A stretch of DNA of 64,000 bases from Novosphingobium pentaromativorans US6-1. Its GTDB lineage: Bacteria; Pseudomonadota; Alphaproteobacteria; Sphingomonadales; Sphingomonadaceae. Position 1 is the stretch's first letter. Every line of letters starts with the position of its first letter. Made by a program: the position numbers and the translations under genes. Below the pieces are notes generated by a model. The model made no database searches. It was given only the letters and a program-made list of their open reading frames with translations, and was not told where the DNA came from. Below, piece after piece: positions 18,092 to 27,090 of this stretch. The DNA is taken from positions 2,391,501-2,455,500 of the forward strand of contig NZ_CP009291.1 of assembly GCF_000767465.1 (NCBI RefSeq), read 5' to 3'.

Positions 18092-19678
18092 ATGCACATG
18101 GCCCCTCGCTATTTCGTGCCACTGGCGGTCGTGGTTCTCACGGCCGCCTGCTGGCTGATTCATCCCCTGCATTGGGCCCTGGTGATCATGGTGCCGGTTC
18201 TGCTGCTGACCTTATTGGACTTCGGTCAGAACCGGCACGCCTTGCGACGAAACTATCCGCTCATAGCGCGCATCCGCTGGCTGTTCGAAGACCTGCGACC
18301 TTACTTGCGCACCTATATCGTCGAGAGCGACCGGGAAGGACGGCCCTTCACCATCGACGAGCGCAGCCTCGTCTATGCGCGCGCCAAGGGCGATATTTCC
18401 ACGCACCCGATGGGGACCGAGCTGGACGTCTATTCCGACGAGTACGAATGGCTCGGCCACTCGATCGCGCCGAACGAGGATGCGCCCAAGAGCTGGCACG
18501 TGCGCATCGGCGCCGACACTTGCGCCAAGCCCTATGACAGCGCCCTGCTCAATATCTCGGCGATGAGCTTCGGCTCGCTATCCGCCAATGCGATCGAGGC
18601 CCTCAACAAGGGAGCAGCGATTGGCGGATTCGCCCACGACACCGGCGAAGGTTCCATCAGCCGCTATCACCGCAAGCACGGCGGCGATCTGATCTGGGAA
18701 CTGGGGAGCGGCTACTTCGGTTGCCGCACCAGGGACGGCAAGTTCAACCCTGACCTGTTCGCCGAACAGGCCCAGGACGACCAGGTCAAGATGGTCGAGA
18801 TCAAGCTCAGCCAGGGAGCCAAGCCCGGCCACGGCGGAATGCTTCCCGGCGCCAAGGTGACTCCCGAAATCGCCGAGGCGCGCAAGGTCGAGATCGGCGA
18901 GGACTGCATCTCGCCAGCGGGCCACTCGACATTCTCGACGCCCATCGAGCTGCTTGAATGGGTGGCGCAACTGCGCGAGCTCTCGGGTGGAAAGCCGGCC
19001 GGGTTCAAACTCTGCGTCGGTCAGCCGCACGAAGTCATGGCCATCGTCAAGGCCATGATCGAGACCGACATTACCCCGGACTTCATCGTCGTCGACGGAG
19101 CCGAAGGCGGAACCGGCGCAGCGCCGCAGGAACTGACCGACAACGTGGGCATGCCGCTGCGCGAGGGACTCATCCTGATGCGCAATGCTCTCGTCGGCGC
19201 CAACCTGAAGGATCGCATTCGCGTCGGCGCCTCGGGCAAAGTGCATAGCGGTGCCGGCATGGCCCGGTCCTTCGCGCTCGGCGCCGACTGGTGCAACGCC
19301 GCGCGCGCCTTCATGTTCTCGCTGGGCTGTGTGCAATCGATGAAGTGTCATACCGGCGAATGTCCGACCGGTGTTGCCACCCAGGTTCCCTGGCGCCAGC
19401 GCGGGCTCGTGGTCGACGACAAGGCGGAGCGCGTCGCACGGTTCCAGAGCGAGACGCTCAAGTCCCTGCGCGAAATCGTCGTCGCCATGGGCTATGAGAG
19501 CCCTTGGGAACTGACCCAGCACGACATGTACCAGCGCATCGACAGCGCCAAGGCCGGTCCGCTCGATGAAGTTTACGGTTTCGTGAAGCCCGGCCAGCTG
19601 GTCGACGATCCGGACTCGACCCAGTATGCTCATGCCTGGCGCGTCGCGCGTGCGGACACGTTCCGCCGCGTTCTATGA
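18092..19678 (+). CDS. FMN-binding glutamate synthase-like protein, membrane anchored
   Basis: A 528-residue protein with two N-terminal membrane segments (about residues 8-20 and 24-40), then a GltB-type FMN barrel. Visible motifs are SFGSLSANAIEALNKGA, the segment AKPGHGGMLPGAKV, DGAEGGTGAAP, and the Fe-S motif CVQSMKCHTGECPTGVATQ (three cysteines for a 3Fe-4S cluster). It lacks the glutaminase domain of true GltB, so it is not a complete glutamate synthase; such stand-alone proteins have no firm function. It lies 17 bases after the hydrolase gene and 21 before the quinone oxidoreductase gene. Confidence 0.85.
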   Translation: MHMAPRYFVPLAVVVLTAACWLIHPLHWALVIMVPVLLLTLLDFGQNRHALRRNYPLIARIRWLFEDLRPYLRTYIVESDREGRPFTIDERSLVYARAKGDISTHPMGTELDVYSDEYEWLGHSIAPNEDAPKSWHVRIGADTCAKPYDSALLNISAMSFGSLSANAIEALNKGAAIGGFAHDTGEGSISRYHRKHGGDLIWELGSGYFGCRTRDGKFNPDLFAEQAQDDQVKMVEIKLSQGAKPGHGGMLPGAKVTPEIAEARKVEIGEDCISPAGHSTFSTPIELLEWVAQLRELSGGKPAGFKLCVGQPHEVMAIVKAMIETDITPDFIVVDGAEGGTGAAPQELTDNVGMPLREGLILMRNALVGANLKDRIRVGASGKVHSGAGMARSFALGADWCNAARAFMFSLGCVQSMKCHTGECPTGVATQVPWRQRGLVVDDKAERVARFQSETLKSLREIVVAMGYESPWELTQHDMYQRIDSAKAGPLDEVYGFVKPGQLVDDPDSTQYAHAWRVARADTFRRVL

Positions 19679-19699
19679 ATTCTATCCAAGGACCAAGAC

Positions 19700-20668
19700 A
19701 TGACGACCGGATACCGGATGATCGTTCCCGTTCACGGCGGGCCCGAAGTCATTGAACGAGAGGACTTCGAAGCCCCCACTCCCGGCCCGGACGAAGTGTT
19801 GATCGAGACCGAGGCCGTCGGCCTGAACTTCATCGATACCTATTACCGCAAGGGACTTTATGCAGATCCCTTGCCGGTCCGGCTCGGTTCGGAGAGTGTC
19901 GGGCGGATCACGGCGATCGGGGAAGGCGTCACCGGTCTTGCCATCGGGGATCGCATCGGCTGCACCCAGAATGGCGGCGCCTATGCAACACACCGCATCG
20001 TTCCGGCCGCGAAGGCCATTCCCGTACCATCGGACATCGACCCGCAGATTGCCGCAGCCGTCATGCTGAAAGGCCTGACCGCGTGCTATCTTGCAGAGGA
20101 CACCTTTCCGGCAAAGGCTGGCGATATTGCCTTGGTCCATTCGGCTGCGGGCGGCGTGGGGTCTCTGCTTGTCCCTTGGCTGATCGACAAGGGTGTCACC
20201 GTGATTGCCCATACCGGGTCACCGGAAAAAGCCGCAAGTGTTCCTGGAGAACACAAGCTTTCATGCACATTCAGCGACTTGCCGGAAGCCGTGCGTGAAC
20301 TGACTGCGGGACGGATGTGCGACGTTGTCTATGACGGTGTCGGCGCTGCCAGCTGGTCTGCTTCCCTGTCCTGTCTGCGTCGGCGCGGCATGATGGTAAG
20401 TTTCGGTAATGCATCGGGCGCAGTACCGCCGATAGCGGTGCTTGACCTGATGAAAGGCGGCTCACTCTTCCTGACCCGCCCCAATCTGGCCGATTACATC
20501 GCGACGCCCGAGATGTTGGCGACCAATGCGGCCAAGCTGTTCGGTCGGATCAGCCGCGGCGTTCTCAATCCGCGGATCGGAGCGCGGTTTGCACTGACCG
20601 ATGCGGCCGAAGCCCACAGGGCGCTGGAGAGCCGCGCGACGACGGGGTCGACGGTTCTCCTTCCCTGA
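19700..20668 (+). CDS. NADPH:quinone oxidoreductase, zinc-free MDR family
   Basis: A 322-residue medium-chain reductase of the QOR (quinone oxidoreductase) group. Key features are GLNFIDTYYRKGLY, LIVHSAAGGVGS-like nucleotide site (ALVHSAAGGVGSLL near residues 146-159), and absence of zinc-binding cysteine clusters. The family reduces quinones with NADPH. It is the last gene of the hydrolase / glutamate-synthase-like / oxidoreductase group and is convergent with terC. A shared redox or detoxification role for the three is only inferred from adjacency. Confidence 0.88.
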   Translation: MTTGYRMIVPVHGGPEVIEREDFEAPTPGPDEVLIETEAVGLNFIDTYYRKGLYADPLPVRLGSESVGRITAIGEGVTGLAIGDRIGCTQNGGAYATHRIVPAAKAIPVPSDIDPQIAAAVMLKGLTACYLAEDTFPAKAGDIALVHSAAGGVGSLLVPWLIDKGVTVIAHTGSPEKAASVPGEHKLSCTFSDLPEAVRELTAGRMCDVVYDGVGAASWSASLSCLRRRGMMVSFGNASGAVPPIAVLDLMKGGSLFLTRPNLADYIATPEMLATNAAKLFGRISRGVLNPRIGARFALTDAAEAHRALESRATTGSTVLLP

Positions 20669-20688
20669 AGGCTAATATAAAGCGGATA

Positions 20689-21405
20689 TCAGACGAGAGA
20701 GACGATGCCGAGATGCGGGTCGATCCAACCCTCGTAGATCATCTTGAGAGCGACGTAGAGGATCACCGCAAGGCCGACATAGCCGATCCAACGGTAGCGC
20801 TCGATATAGCGGGCGATGATATTGGCCGCGACGCCCATCAGGACGACGGAGAGCAGCAGGCCGACGATCAGTATCCCGGGATGCTCACGCGCTGCACCGG
20901 CGACGGCAAGCACGTTGTCGAGGCTCATCGAAACGTCGGCAATGGCTACGGCCCAGGCAGCGCCCGCAAAGCTCTTGGCAGAGCGCAGGCCACTGTGCTC
21001 GTCACCCTCGATCTCGGGAGAACCTGCGCTTTCACCGGCACCGTCCCGCAGATCGCGCCAGAACTTCCAGGCAACCCAGAGAAGCAGGAGGCCACCTGCG
21101 AAAATCAGCCCGACAATGCCGAGCAGCCAGGTTACGGCCAGCGCAAAGACGATGCGCAGGACGAGCGCGGCGCCGATGCCGATGAGGATCACCTTCTTGC
21201 GATCGGCCGCGGGAAGGCCCGCTGCCAGCGCGCCGACAACGATCGCGTTGTCGCCCGCCAGCAGCAGGTCGATCATCAGCACCTGACCGAAAGCGGCAAG
21301 CGCTGCCGCTTCGGTGATGTTGGAAAAGTCGCTGACGATATGCTGCCAGATCTCGGCCGGTCCACCGATCGAAGCGCTGGCGGCAAGCGTCATCAGGATA
21401 CTCAC
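20689..21405 (-). CDS. TerC family integral membrane protein
   Basis: A 238-residue inner-membrane protein with about seven hydrophobic segments. LLAGDNAIVVGALAAGLP and SMSLDNVLAVAGAA carry the conserved acidic residues of the TerC family in two repeated membrane segments. TerC relatives (YjbE/Alx) export manganese or load exoenzymes with it. A 54-residue polar loop in the middle (GAGESAGSPEIEGDEHS) is charged. It is just downstream of rho on the same strand, 21 bases away. Metal transport is inferred from the family. Confidence 0.85.
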   Translation of the reverse strand: MSILMTLAASASIGGPAEIWQHIVSDFSNITEAAALAAFGQVLMIDLLLAGDNAIVVGALAAGLPAADRKKVILIGIGAALVLRIVFALAVTWLLGIVGLIFAGGLLLLWVAWKFWRDLRDGAGESAGSPEIEGDEHSGLRSAKSFAGAAWAVAIADVSMSLDNVLAVAGAAREHPGILIVGLLLSVVLMGVAANIIARYIERYRWIGYVGLAVILYVALKMIYEGWIDPHLGIVSLV

Positions 21406-21426
21406 GGATAACTCCCTTCGACGGCC

Positions 21427-22683
21427 TTACTGGTTCATCGTCGCGAAGAAGTCCTCGTTTGTCTTGGAATCCTTCATCTTGTCGAGAAGGAATTCCATCG
21501 CGTCGACTGTGCCCATCTGCATCAGGATGCGGCGCAGGACCCACATCTTGGATAGCTGGTCCTTGGGAACCAGCAGCTCTTCCTTGCGGGTGCCGGACTT
21601 GCCGACGTCCAGTGCAGGGAAGATGCGCTTGTCGGCGACCTTGCGGTCAAGGACGATTTCCGAGTTACCGGTGCCCTTGAATTCTTCGAAGATGACTTCG
21701 TCCATGCGGCTGCCGGTATCGATCAAGGCGGTGGCGATGATCGAGAGCGAACCACCCTCCTCGATGTTGCGCGCCGCGCCGAAGAAGCGCTTGGGGCGCT
21801 GCAGGGCGTTTGCGTCGACACCGCCGGTCAGCACCTTGCCCGAGCTGGGCACGACGGTGTTGTAGGCGCGGCCGAGGCGAGTGATCGAATCGAGCAGGAT
21901 GACGACGTCGCGCTTGTGCTCGACGAGACGCTTGGCCTTCTCGATCACCATTTCCGCCACCTGCACGTGGCGCTGGGCCGGTTCGTCGAAGGTCGAGGAG
22001 ATGACCTCGCCCTTCACCGAGCGCTGCATGTCGGTCACTTCTTCTGGGCGCTCGTCGACGAGCAGGACCAGCAGGAAGACTTCCGGATGGTTGTCGGTGA
22101 TCGCCTTGGCGATGTTCTGCAGCAGGACGGTCTTACCGGTGCGCGGCGGAGCGACGATCAGGGCGCGCTGGCCCTTGCCTTGCGGGCTGATCAGATCGAT
22201 CACGCGGGCCGACTTGTCCTTGACCGTCGGGTCGAGGCTGTCGAGCTTGAGACGTTCGTCGGGATAGAGCGGCGTCAGGTTGTCGAAGTTGACGCGGTGG
22301 CGGACCACGTCGGGATCGTCATAGTTGACGCTCATCAGCTTGGTGATGGCGAAGTAGCGCTCACCGTCCTTGGGAGCGCGGATCTCGCCTTCCACGGTAT
22401 CGCCGGTACGCAGGCCCCATTTGCGGACCTGGTTGGGCGAGACGTAGATGTCGTCCGGGCCGGCGAGATAGTTCGCCTCGGGGCTGCGCAGGAAGCCGAA
22501 ACCGTCGGGCAGCACTTCGATCGTGCCCTGGCCGATGATTTCCTCACCGTCTTCGGCGACTTCCTTGAGAATGCCGAACATCAGGTCCTGGCGGCGCATC
22601 GTCGAAGCGCCTTCTACTCCCATTTCCTCGGCCATCTCCACGAGCTCGGCCGGGGTTTTTCTTTTCAGTTCTTTCAGATGCAT
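21427..22683 (-). CDS. rho: Transcription termination factor Rho
   Basis: A 418-residue hexameric RNA-dependent ATPase that ends transcription. Standard length. The N-terminal domain begins [20 protein letters not shown]; the RNA-binding cold-shock fold includes GFGFLRSP; Walker A is APPRTGKT and Walker B is [27 protein letters not shown] and [11 protein letters not shown] are the Q- and R-loop regions. It lies between hemJ and terC on the same strand. The 220-base gap upstream contains a short inverted repeat at 22853-22869, and may hold a leader controlling rho. Confidence 0.97.
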   Translation of the reverse strand: MHLKELKRKTPAELVEMAEEMGVEGASTMRRQDLMFGILKEVAEDGEEIIGQGTIEVLPDGFGFLRSPEANYLAGPDDIYVSPNQVRKWGLRTGDTVEGEIRAPKDGERYFAITKLMSVNYDDPDVVRHRVNFDNLTPLYPDERLKLDSLDPTVKDKSARVIDLISPQGKGQRALIVAPPRTGKTVLLQNIAKAITDNHPEVFLLVLLVDERPEEVTDMQRSVKGEVISSTFDEPAQRHVQVAEMVIEKAKRLVEHKRDVVILLDSITRLGRAYNTVVPSSGKVLTGGVDANALQRPKRFFGAARNIEEGGSLSIIATALIDTGSRMDEVIFEEFKGTGNSEIVLDRKVADKRIFPALDVGKSGTRKEELLVPKDQLSKMWVLRRILMQMGTVDAMEFLLDKMKDSKTNEDFFATMNQ

Positions 22684-22903
22684 CTTGCTTGGTTTCCGGA
22701 TGGAAAGGTTTGGATAAGGCCGGCTGATCGAGGGGCTTGGGGAAAGCAGATCCGGGCTTGCGGACGGGCGTCGCAGCCCAATGCCGGTGATCTGCCCAGA
22801 TAAGGCCTGCGCGGCCCCCGGTCAACGGAACACTTCTCCATTCCCGCGCAAACGGGACAATCTGTCCCGCCCGCGCTCCGGACTATCCGTCAGGAAGAAG
22901 GCC

Positions 22904-23347
22904 TCAGAAAGGCTTGACGACCACCAGGACGACAATGATCGCGGCGGCAAGCCCGGGAATTTCGTTCAGCAGACGCAGCGTCTTGCCCGAAAGGCTCCGT
23001 TCGCCGCGTGCCAGCTTCTTGCCGTAGCCGACAAGCCAGCCGTGATAGCCGCTCAGCGCCACGACGAAAAGCAGCTTGGCATGCAGCCAGCCCTGGCTCC
23101 ATGCGCCGATCGAGCTGGCCAGCGCCAGTCCGAAGAGCCAGACCATGATCAGCGAGGGAGTCAGGATGATCTTGCGCAGCTTGGCTTCGCGATCGACCCA
23201 CTTCGCCTCCTCCTCCGAGCCGGGTGCCGACTCCTGGTGATAGACGTAGTAGCGCGGGAGCATGAAAAGCCCGGCCATCCAGAAGATCACGAAAATGATG
23301 TGGCCGGCTTTCAGCCAAAGGTAGGTGGTCTGCAAAATCTGCTCCAT
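22904..23347 (-). CDS. hemJ: Protoporphyrinogen oxidase HemJ
   Basis: A 147-residue membrane protein with four transmembrane segments, oxidising protoporphyrinogen IX to protoporphyrin IX in heme synthesis. The conserved histidine near the N-terminus is in LKAGHIIFVIFWMAGLF, followed by LPRYYVYH; K in LTPSLIMVW region and HAKLL are also typical. It lies 46 bases downstream of hemE on the same strand, giving a two-gene heme module beside the origin. Confidence 0.92.
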   Translation of the reverse strand: MEQILQTTYLWLKAGHIIFVIFWMAGLFMLPRYYVYHQESAPGSEEEAKWVDREAKLRKIILTPSLIMVWLFGLALASSIGAWSQGWLHAKLLFVVALSGYHGWLVGYGKKLARGERSLSGKTLRLLNEIPGLAAAIIVVLVVVKPF

Positions 23348-23393
23348 GAGTCACCTCTGGCGCGTGAAAGCCGCGCCCTCCTTCCTTCTACAC

Positions 23394-24425
23394 TTACGCT
23401 TGGTGCTGCCAGGCTCGAACGACCCGCAGCAGGTCCTCGACATGGGCGATCGGCGTGTGCTGGCCGATGCCGTGGCCGAGATTGAACACGTGGGGACGCC
23501 CGGCGAAGGCATCAAGAACCGCATGAGCCTGCTTTTCGAGCTCCGCGCCGCCCGAAAGCAGCAGCAGCGGATCCAGGTTGCCCTGCACGGGCATGCCTTC
23601 GGGCAATTCGCGCGCGGCCCAGATCGGGTCTATCGTCTCGTCGATCCCGACGGCGTCGACTCCTGTCTCGCGGGCATAAGCGGCCAGTTTCTCTCCGGCG
23701 CCCTTCGGAAAGCCGATGATCGGTGTCTGCGGGTGCAGGGCCCTGATCCGCGCGACGATGCGCGCATTGGGCGCCAAGACCCATTTCTCGAACTGCGCGG
23801 GGGCAAGGCTGCCCGACCATGAATCGAACAGCTGGATGGCTTCGGCGCCGGCCGTGATCTGGCCGCTGAGGTACCCGACCGTCACGTCGACGATACCGTC
23901 GATGATCGCCTGGAAGGCTGCAGGATCGCGATAGGCCATGGCCCGGGTCTCATGCTGGTCCCGACTCCCCTCGCCAGCGACCATGTACGTCGCGACGGTC
24001 CAGGGGCTCCCTGCAAAGCCCAACATCGTCTTGTCGGCATCGAGCGAGGCCCGAACCTTGGCGACGGTATCGTAGATCGGGGAAAGCCGTTTCGGCACCG
24101 CGGTAAGTCCGTCCAGCGCATGGTCGACAAGGCGTGGACTCAGTTTCGGCCCCTCGCCTGCCAGGAACTCGAGGTTCTGGCCCATCGCGTAAGGCACGAT
24201 GAGAATGTCGGAAAACAGGATCGCGCCATCGAATCCGAAGCGTTCGATCGGCTGGAGCGTAATCTCGGCTGCGGCATCGGTATCGTAGACCAGCGCGAGG
24301 AATCCGCCCTTCTCTGCACGCAAGGCCCGATACTCCGGAAGATAGCGTCCGGCCTGGCGCATGAGCCAGATCGGGCGCTTGCCGGAATTTTCGCCACGGA
24401 GCGTGTTCAGAAGGAGGCCTGGCAT
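23394..24425 (-). CDS. hemE: Uroporphyrinogen decarboxylase HemE
   Basis: A 343-residue cytoplasmic enzyme converting uroporphyrinogen III to coproporphyrinogen III. The signature RPIWLMRQAGRYLPEYR lies near residues 17-33, with the substrate-binding Asp in LFSDILIVPYAMG and GFAGSPWTVATYM following; the terminal FNLGHGI is conserved. The ATG at 24425 fits the family; the open frame to 24587 runs into the origin and is not expected to be translated. hemE next to oriC is a hallmark of many alphaproteobacteria, including Caulobacter and Rickettsia. Confidence 0.96.
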   Translation of the reverse strand: MPGLLLNTLRGENSGKRPIWLMRQAGRYLPEYRALRAEKGGFLALVYDTDAAAEITLQPIERFGFDGAILFSDILIVPYAMGQNLEFLAGEGPKLSPRLVDHALDGLTAVPKRLSPIYDTVAKVRASLDADKTMLGFAGSPWTVATYMVAGEGSRDQHETRAMAYRDPAAFQAIIDGIVDVTVGYLSGQITAGAEAIQLFDSWSGSLAPAQFEKWVLAPNARIVARIRALHPQTPIIGFPKGAGEKLAAYARETGVDAVGIDETIDPIWAARELPEGMPVQGNLDPLLLLSGGAELEKQAHAVLDAFAGRPHVFNLGHGIGQHTPIAHVEDLLRVVRAWQHQA

Positions 24426-24440
24426 CGCGTTTCGGGTCCG

Positions 24441-24470
24441 ATCAAAAAAAATAAGAGATTTTATAAAAGG
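24441..24470. other. AT-rich stretch of the origin, possible unwinding element and hemE promoter
   Basis: Thirty bases almost free of G and C, including an eight-A run and ATTTTATAAAA, in a GC-rich chromosome. On the minus strand it offers TATAAA for hemE transcription. It is the most easily melted part of the gap. Confidence 0.6.
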
Positions 24471-24490
24471 ATGATGGAGTCTGTTGGCCC

Positions 24491-24499
24491 TGTGGATAT
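24491..24499 (-). promoter_or_regulatory. DnaA box-like site
   Basis: Reads ATATCCACA on the minus strand, one mismatch to TTATCCACA. Confidence 0.65.
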
Positions 24500-24599
24500 C
24501 GGGGACGGGCGACCCTTGCCCGATTTGTCCCGGATTGAACAGGGTGAAGTGGCCGATGCGACTCTCCCTCGCTGCAGAGTCAATCAATCGTTTTGCGCC

Positions 24600-24608
24600 T
24601 TATCCCCA
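24600..24608 (+). promoter_or_regulatory. DnaA box-like site
   Basis: TTATCCCCA, one mismatch to TTATCCACA, beside a further TGTGGAA-containing nonamer at 24612-24620. Confidence 0.6.
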
Positions 24609-24724
24609 GCCTGTGGAATGACTCCGCGGACTGTCCACAAGTACCCCCTGTGGAATCCGGACGATGGGGACGGAATCGGCCTTGCGAGTTGTCACCGGAA
24701 CGCTCCCGTGGTTTATGCCGCTAC

Positions 24725-24733
24725 ATATCCACA
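24725..24733 (+). promoter_or_regulatory. DnaA box-like site
   Basis: ATATCCACA, one mismatch to TTATCCACA, 32 bases upstream of the ppsR start. Confidence 0.65.
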
Positions 24734-24765
24734 GGCCGCCACAAGGACCTCGCGAGACCGCATTC

Positions 24766-25611
24766 ATGGCGCGAATTCACTTACATCTGCTTTCGGATTC
24801 CACCGGCGAAACCCTGGAAATGATCGCCAAGGCAGCGCTCGCCCAGTTCGACGACAGCGAAGTCCTGCGCCATTTCTGGCCGATGGTCCGTTCGCAGCAG
24901 CACCTCGACCGCATCATGGGGGAAATCGCCGCCAATCCCGGTCTCGTCTTCTTCACGCTGGTGAATGAAGAAACGCGCGGAAGGCTGGAAGAGCGGTGCC
25001 ACACGCTGGGGCTTCCCGCCCTTGCCGTGCTCGACAACGTGACCGACGCGCTCGAGGCGCATTTGGGACAGGAAGCGAAGGGGCGTCCCGGTCGCCAGCA
25101 CCGCCTCGACGATGCCTACTTCGCGCGCGTCGATGCGATCCAGTTCACGATTGCCCACGATGACGGGATCGCATGGGAAGACTGGGAAGATTCCGATATC
25201 ATTCTCGCGGGCGTATCGCGCACGTCCAAGACGCCGACGAGCATCTATCTCGCCAATCGCGGCTACAAGGTCGCGAATATCCCCATCGTGGTGGAAAGTC
25301 CGCCGCCGCAGGCCCTCTTCGGTCTGCGCCGGCCGATGGTAGTCGGTCTGACGACGGCGCCGGAGCGCCTCATCCAGGTGCGCCGCAACCGCCTGCTTTC
25401 GCTGAGCCAGTCGCCCGATACCGACTATGTGCAGGCGGAAAAGGTGGAAAGCGAGGTCAAATACGCGCGCCGCATGTTCGCCGATAATTCGTGGCCGGTC
25501 ATCGACGTCACCCGCCGCTCGATCGAGGAAACGGCTGCGGCGATCATCAACCTGTACAACGAGCGCAAGGCCTCGGGCATCAAGGGCCCGGTCGGACCCA
25601 AGCCGATCTGA
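24766..25611 (+). CDS. Pyruvate, phosphate dikinase (or PEP synthase) regulatory protein
   Basis: A 281-residue bifunctional kinase/phosphorylase of the DUF299 family that switches pyruvate phosphate dikinase or PEP synthase off and on by ADP-dependent phosphorylation. The start LHLLSDSTGETLE and the P-loop GVSRTSKT at residues 149-156 are diagnostic. ATG 24766 matches the family; the frame is open back to 24664, inside the origin. This gene (RP001 in Rickettsia) borders oriC in many alphaproteobacteria. Which of the two target enzymes it controls cannot be told here. Confidence 0.92.
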   Translation: MARIHLHLLSDSTGETLEMIAKAALAQFDDSEVLRHFWPMVRSQQHLDRIMGEIAANPGLVFFTLVNEETRGRLEERCHTLGLPALAVLDNVTDALEAHLGQEAKGRPGRQHRLDDAYFARVDAIQFTIAHDDGIAWEDWEDSDIILAGVSRTSKTPTSIYLANRGYKVANIPIVVESPPPQALFGLRRPMVVGLTTAPERLIQVRRNRLLSLSQSPDTDYVQAEKVESEVKYARRMFADNSWPVIDVTRRSIEETAAAIINLYNERKASGIKGPVGPKPI

Positions 25612-25636
25612 CTTTTCGGGAAGCACAGCAAAGACA

Positions 25637-26221
25637 ATGATCGTTCTCGCATCCAAGAGTGCATCGCGTCGCGCGATGCTGGAAGCTGCCCAGATTCCCT
25701 TCTGCACGCAGCCGGCACATGTCGACGAACGTGCGATCGAAGCAGATCTTGGCGCGGTTCCGGCTGGTGAAGTCGCGCTCGCCCTCGCCAGGGCCAAGGC
25801 CCTTGCGGTTTCGCATAATGCACCCGGTACGCTGGTGCTGGGCAGCGACTCCCTCGTCACCTGCGACGGTTTCCGGTTCGACAAGCCCGGAACGCGCGAG
25901 GCCGCGACCGAGCATCTCCGCTTCTTTTCCGGCAAGGTCATGAAGCTGCACAGCGCGGCAGCCCTGGCGCGCGATGGTGAAGTGGTCTGGGCTGACGGCG
26001 GCCTTGCCGAACTGCACGTGATCGCCATGTCCGATGGCTTCATCGCCGATTACCTCGAGGCCGAATGGCCCGAGGTCTCCGGCTGCGTCGGTGTCTTCCG
26101 CTTCGAAGGCCGGGGCGTGCAACTGTTCGAGAAAGTCGATGGCGACTATTTTACCATTCTGGGCATGCCGCTGCTCAAGGTGCAGGCGGCACTGCGCCAA
26201 CTGGGAGTGATGAAGAAATGA
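25637..26221 (+). CDS. maf: Maf family nucleoside triphosphate pyrophosphatase
   Basis: A 194-residue pyrophosphatase that hydrolyses non-canonical or modified NTPs. LASKSASRRAML at residues 4-15 is the Maf signature; VLGSDSLV holds the catalytic Asp. Maf acts on dTTP/UTP or m7GTP depending on subgroup, which cannot be decided by eye. It is 25 bases after ppsR and overlaps aroE by four (ATGA). Confidence 0.93.
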   Translation: MIVLASKSASRRAMLEAAQIPFCTQPAHVDERAIEADLGAVPAGEVALALARAKALAVSHNAPGTLVLGSDSLVTCDGFRFDKPGTREAATEHLRFFSGKVMKLHSAAALARDGEVVWADGGLAELHVIAMSDGFIADYLEAEWPEVSGCVGVFRFEGRGVQLFEKVDGDYFTILGMPLLKVQAALRQLGVMKK

Positions 26222-27090
26222 CTTCGTCCTCCCGGCCCCAGCCCTATGCCGAAGTGATCGGCGATCCCATCGCCCAGTCCAAGTCCCCGGCGATCCATAA
26301 TTTCTGGCTCGGCAAGCAAGGGATCGATGCACGCTACGAGGCTTGCCGCGTCGCTCCCGGCGGCTTGCCAGATTACCTCGCGGCCCGCCGCGCCGATACC
26401 GGTTGGCGCGGCTGCAACGTGACGATGCCGCACAAGCAGGATATCATTCCGCTGCTCGACCGGCTCGATCCGCTCGCGCAGAGCATCGGCGCGGTCAACA
26501 CCGTCGTGCGCGAGGAAGACGGGACCCTGGTGGGTTACAATACCGATGTCCCCGGCTTCCTAGAACCGCTTCGCGACCGGCTCGATCGGCAGCACCTTTT
26601 CCGCATGGCGCGTATCCTCGGCACTGGCGGAGCTGCCCGCGCCATCATTGCCGCGCTTTCCCGCAAGGGCTTTGTACTTGTCCTGGCCGGTCGCAATCCC
26701 GAAAAGGCGCGCGCCCTGCTCGACGAACTGGCGACCGGAGACGACCACCACGCGATCGACCTCGCCCATTTCAGCCAGGCGACCGATTTTGCCTTTGACG
26801 ACCGCAAGGGCATCATGGACCTTGTCGTGAATGCCAGCCCCCTGGGGATGACCGGTCAGGCGCCGCTGGAATTTGATTTCAGTCATGTCCCTCCCGGCAG
26901 CGTCATTTATGACATTGTTACCAGTCCGCTGGAGACTCTTTTTCTGAAGGAGGCGCGCGAGGCCGGGTTCGAGACAGTGGACGGCCTGTCCATGCTGATC
27001 GGCCAGGCTGCATTTGCCTTCGAGAAGTTCTTCGGCACATTTCCACCACGCGACTCGGACGCCGAGCTTCGGGAGATCCTGCTCAAGTGA
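26218..27090 (+). CDS. aroE: Shikimate dehydrogenase AroE
   Basis: A 290-residue NADP-dependent reductase of 3-dehydroshikimate in aromatic amino acid synthesis. The shikimate site is GDPIAQSKSPAIHN near residues 14-27; the catalytic lysine is in NVTMPHKQ; the nucleotide loop is ILGTGGAARAI near 134-144; GLSMLIGQAA lies at the end. It is coupled to maf and coaE by four-base overlaps. Confidence 0.95.
   Translation: MTSSSRPQPYAEVIGDPIAQSKSPAIHNFWLGKQGIDARYEACRVAPGGLPDYLAARRADTGWRGCNVTMPHKQDIIPLLDRLDPLAQSIGAVNTVVREEDGTLVGYNTDVPGFLEPLRDRLDRQHLFRMARILGTGGAARAIIAALSRKGFVLVLAGRNPEKARALLDELATGDDHHAIDLAHFSQATDFAFDDRKGIMDLVVNASPLGMTGQAPLEFDFSHVPPGSVIYDIVTSPLETLFLKEAREAGFETVDGLSMLIGQAAFAFEKFFGTFPPRDSDAELREILLK

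Larger units (their letters stand above)
24426..24765. other. Probable chromosomal replication origin (oriC)
   Basis: A 340-base gap between divergent hemE and ppsR, the place where Caulobacter and Rickettsia have oriC. It has an AT-rich stretch beside hemE, several DnaA-box-like nonamers (three with one mismatch to TTATCCACA, three with two mismatches at 24612-24620, 24631-24639 and 24649-24657), and six GANTC sites at 24477, 24560, 24577, 24620, 24653 and 24673. Genes left of it mostly read leftwards and genes right of it rightwards, as expected for two forks leaving this point. The parABS cluster is 8-13 kb away. No reading frame with coding character was seen in it. Promoters of hemE and ppsR must lie inside it as well. 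Confidence 0.85.

Noticed and set aside
22853..22869. CGGGACA / TGTCCCG inverted repeat upstream of rho
   Set aside because: Seven-base arms in GC-rich DNA occur often by chance, and there is no T-tract or start near it; mentioned under rho only.
24426..24587. Extended hemE frame through the origin
   Set aside because: The extra 54 residues do not resemble the HemE family N-terminus and would span the DnaA boxes; the ATG at 24425 fits the family.
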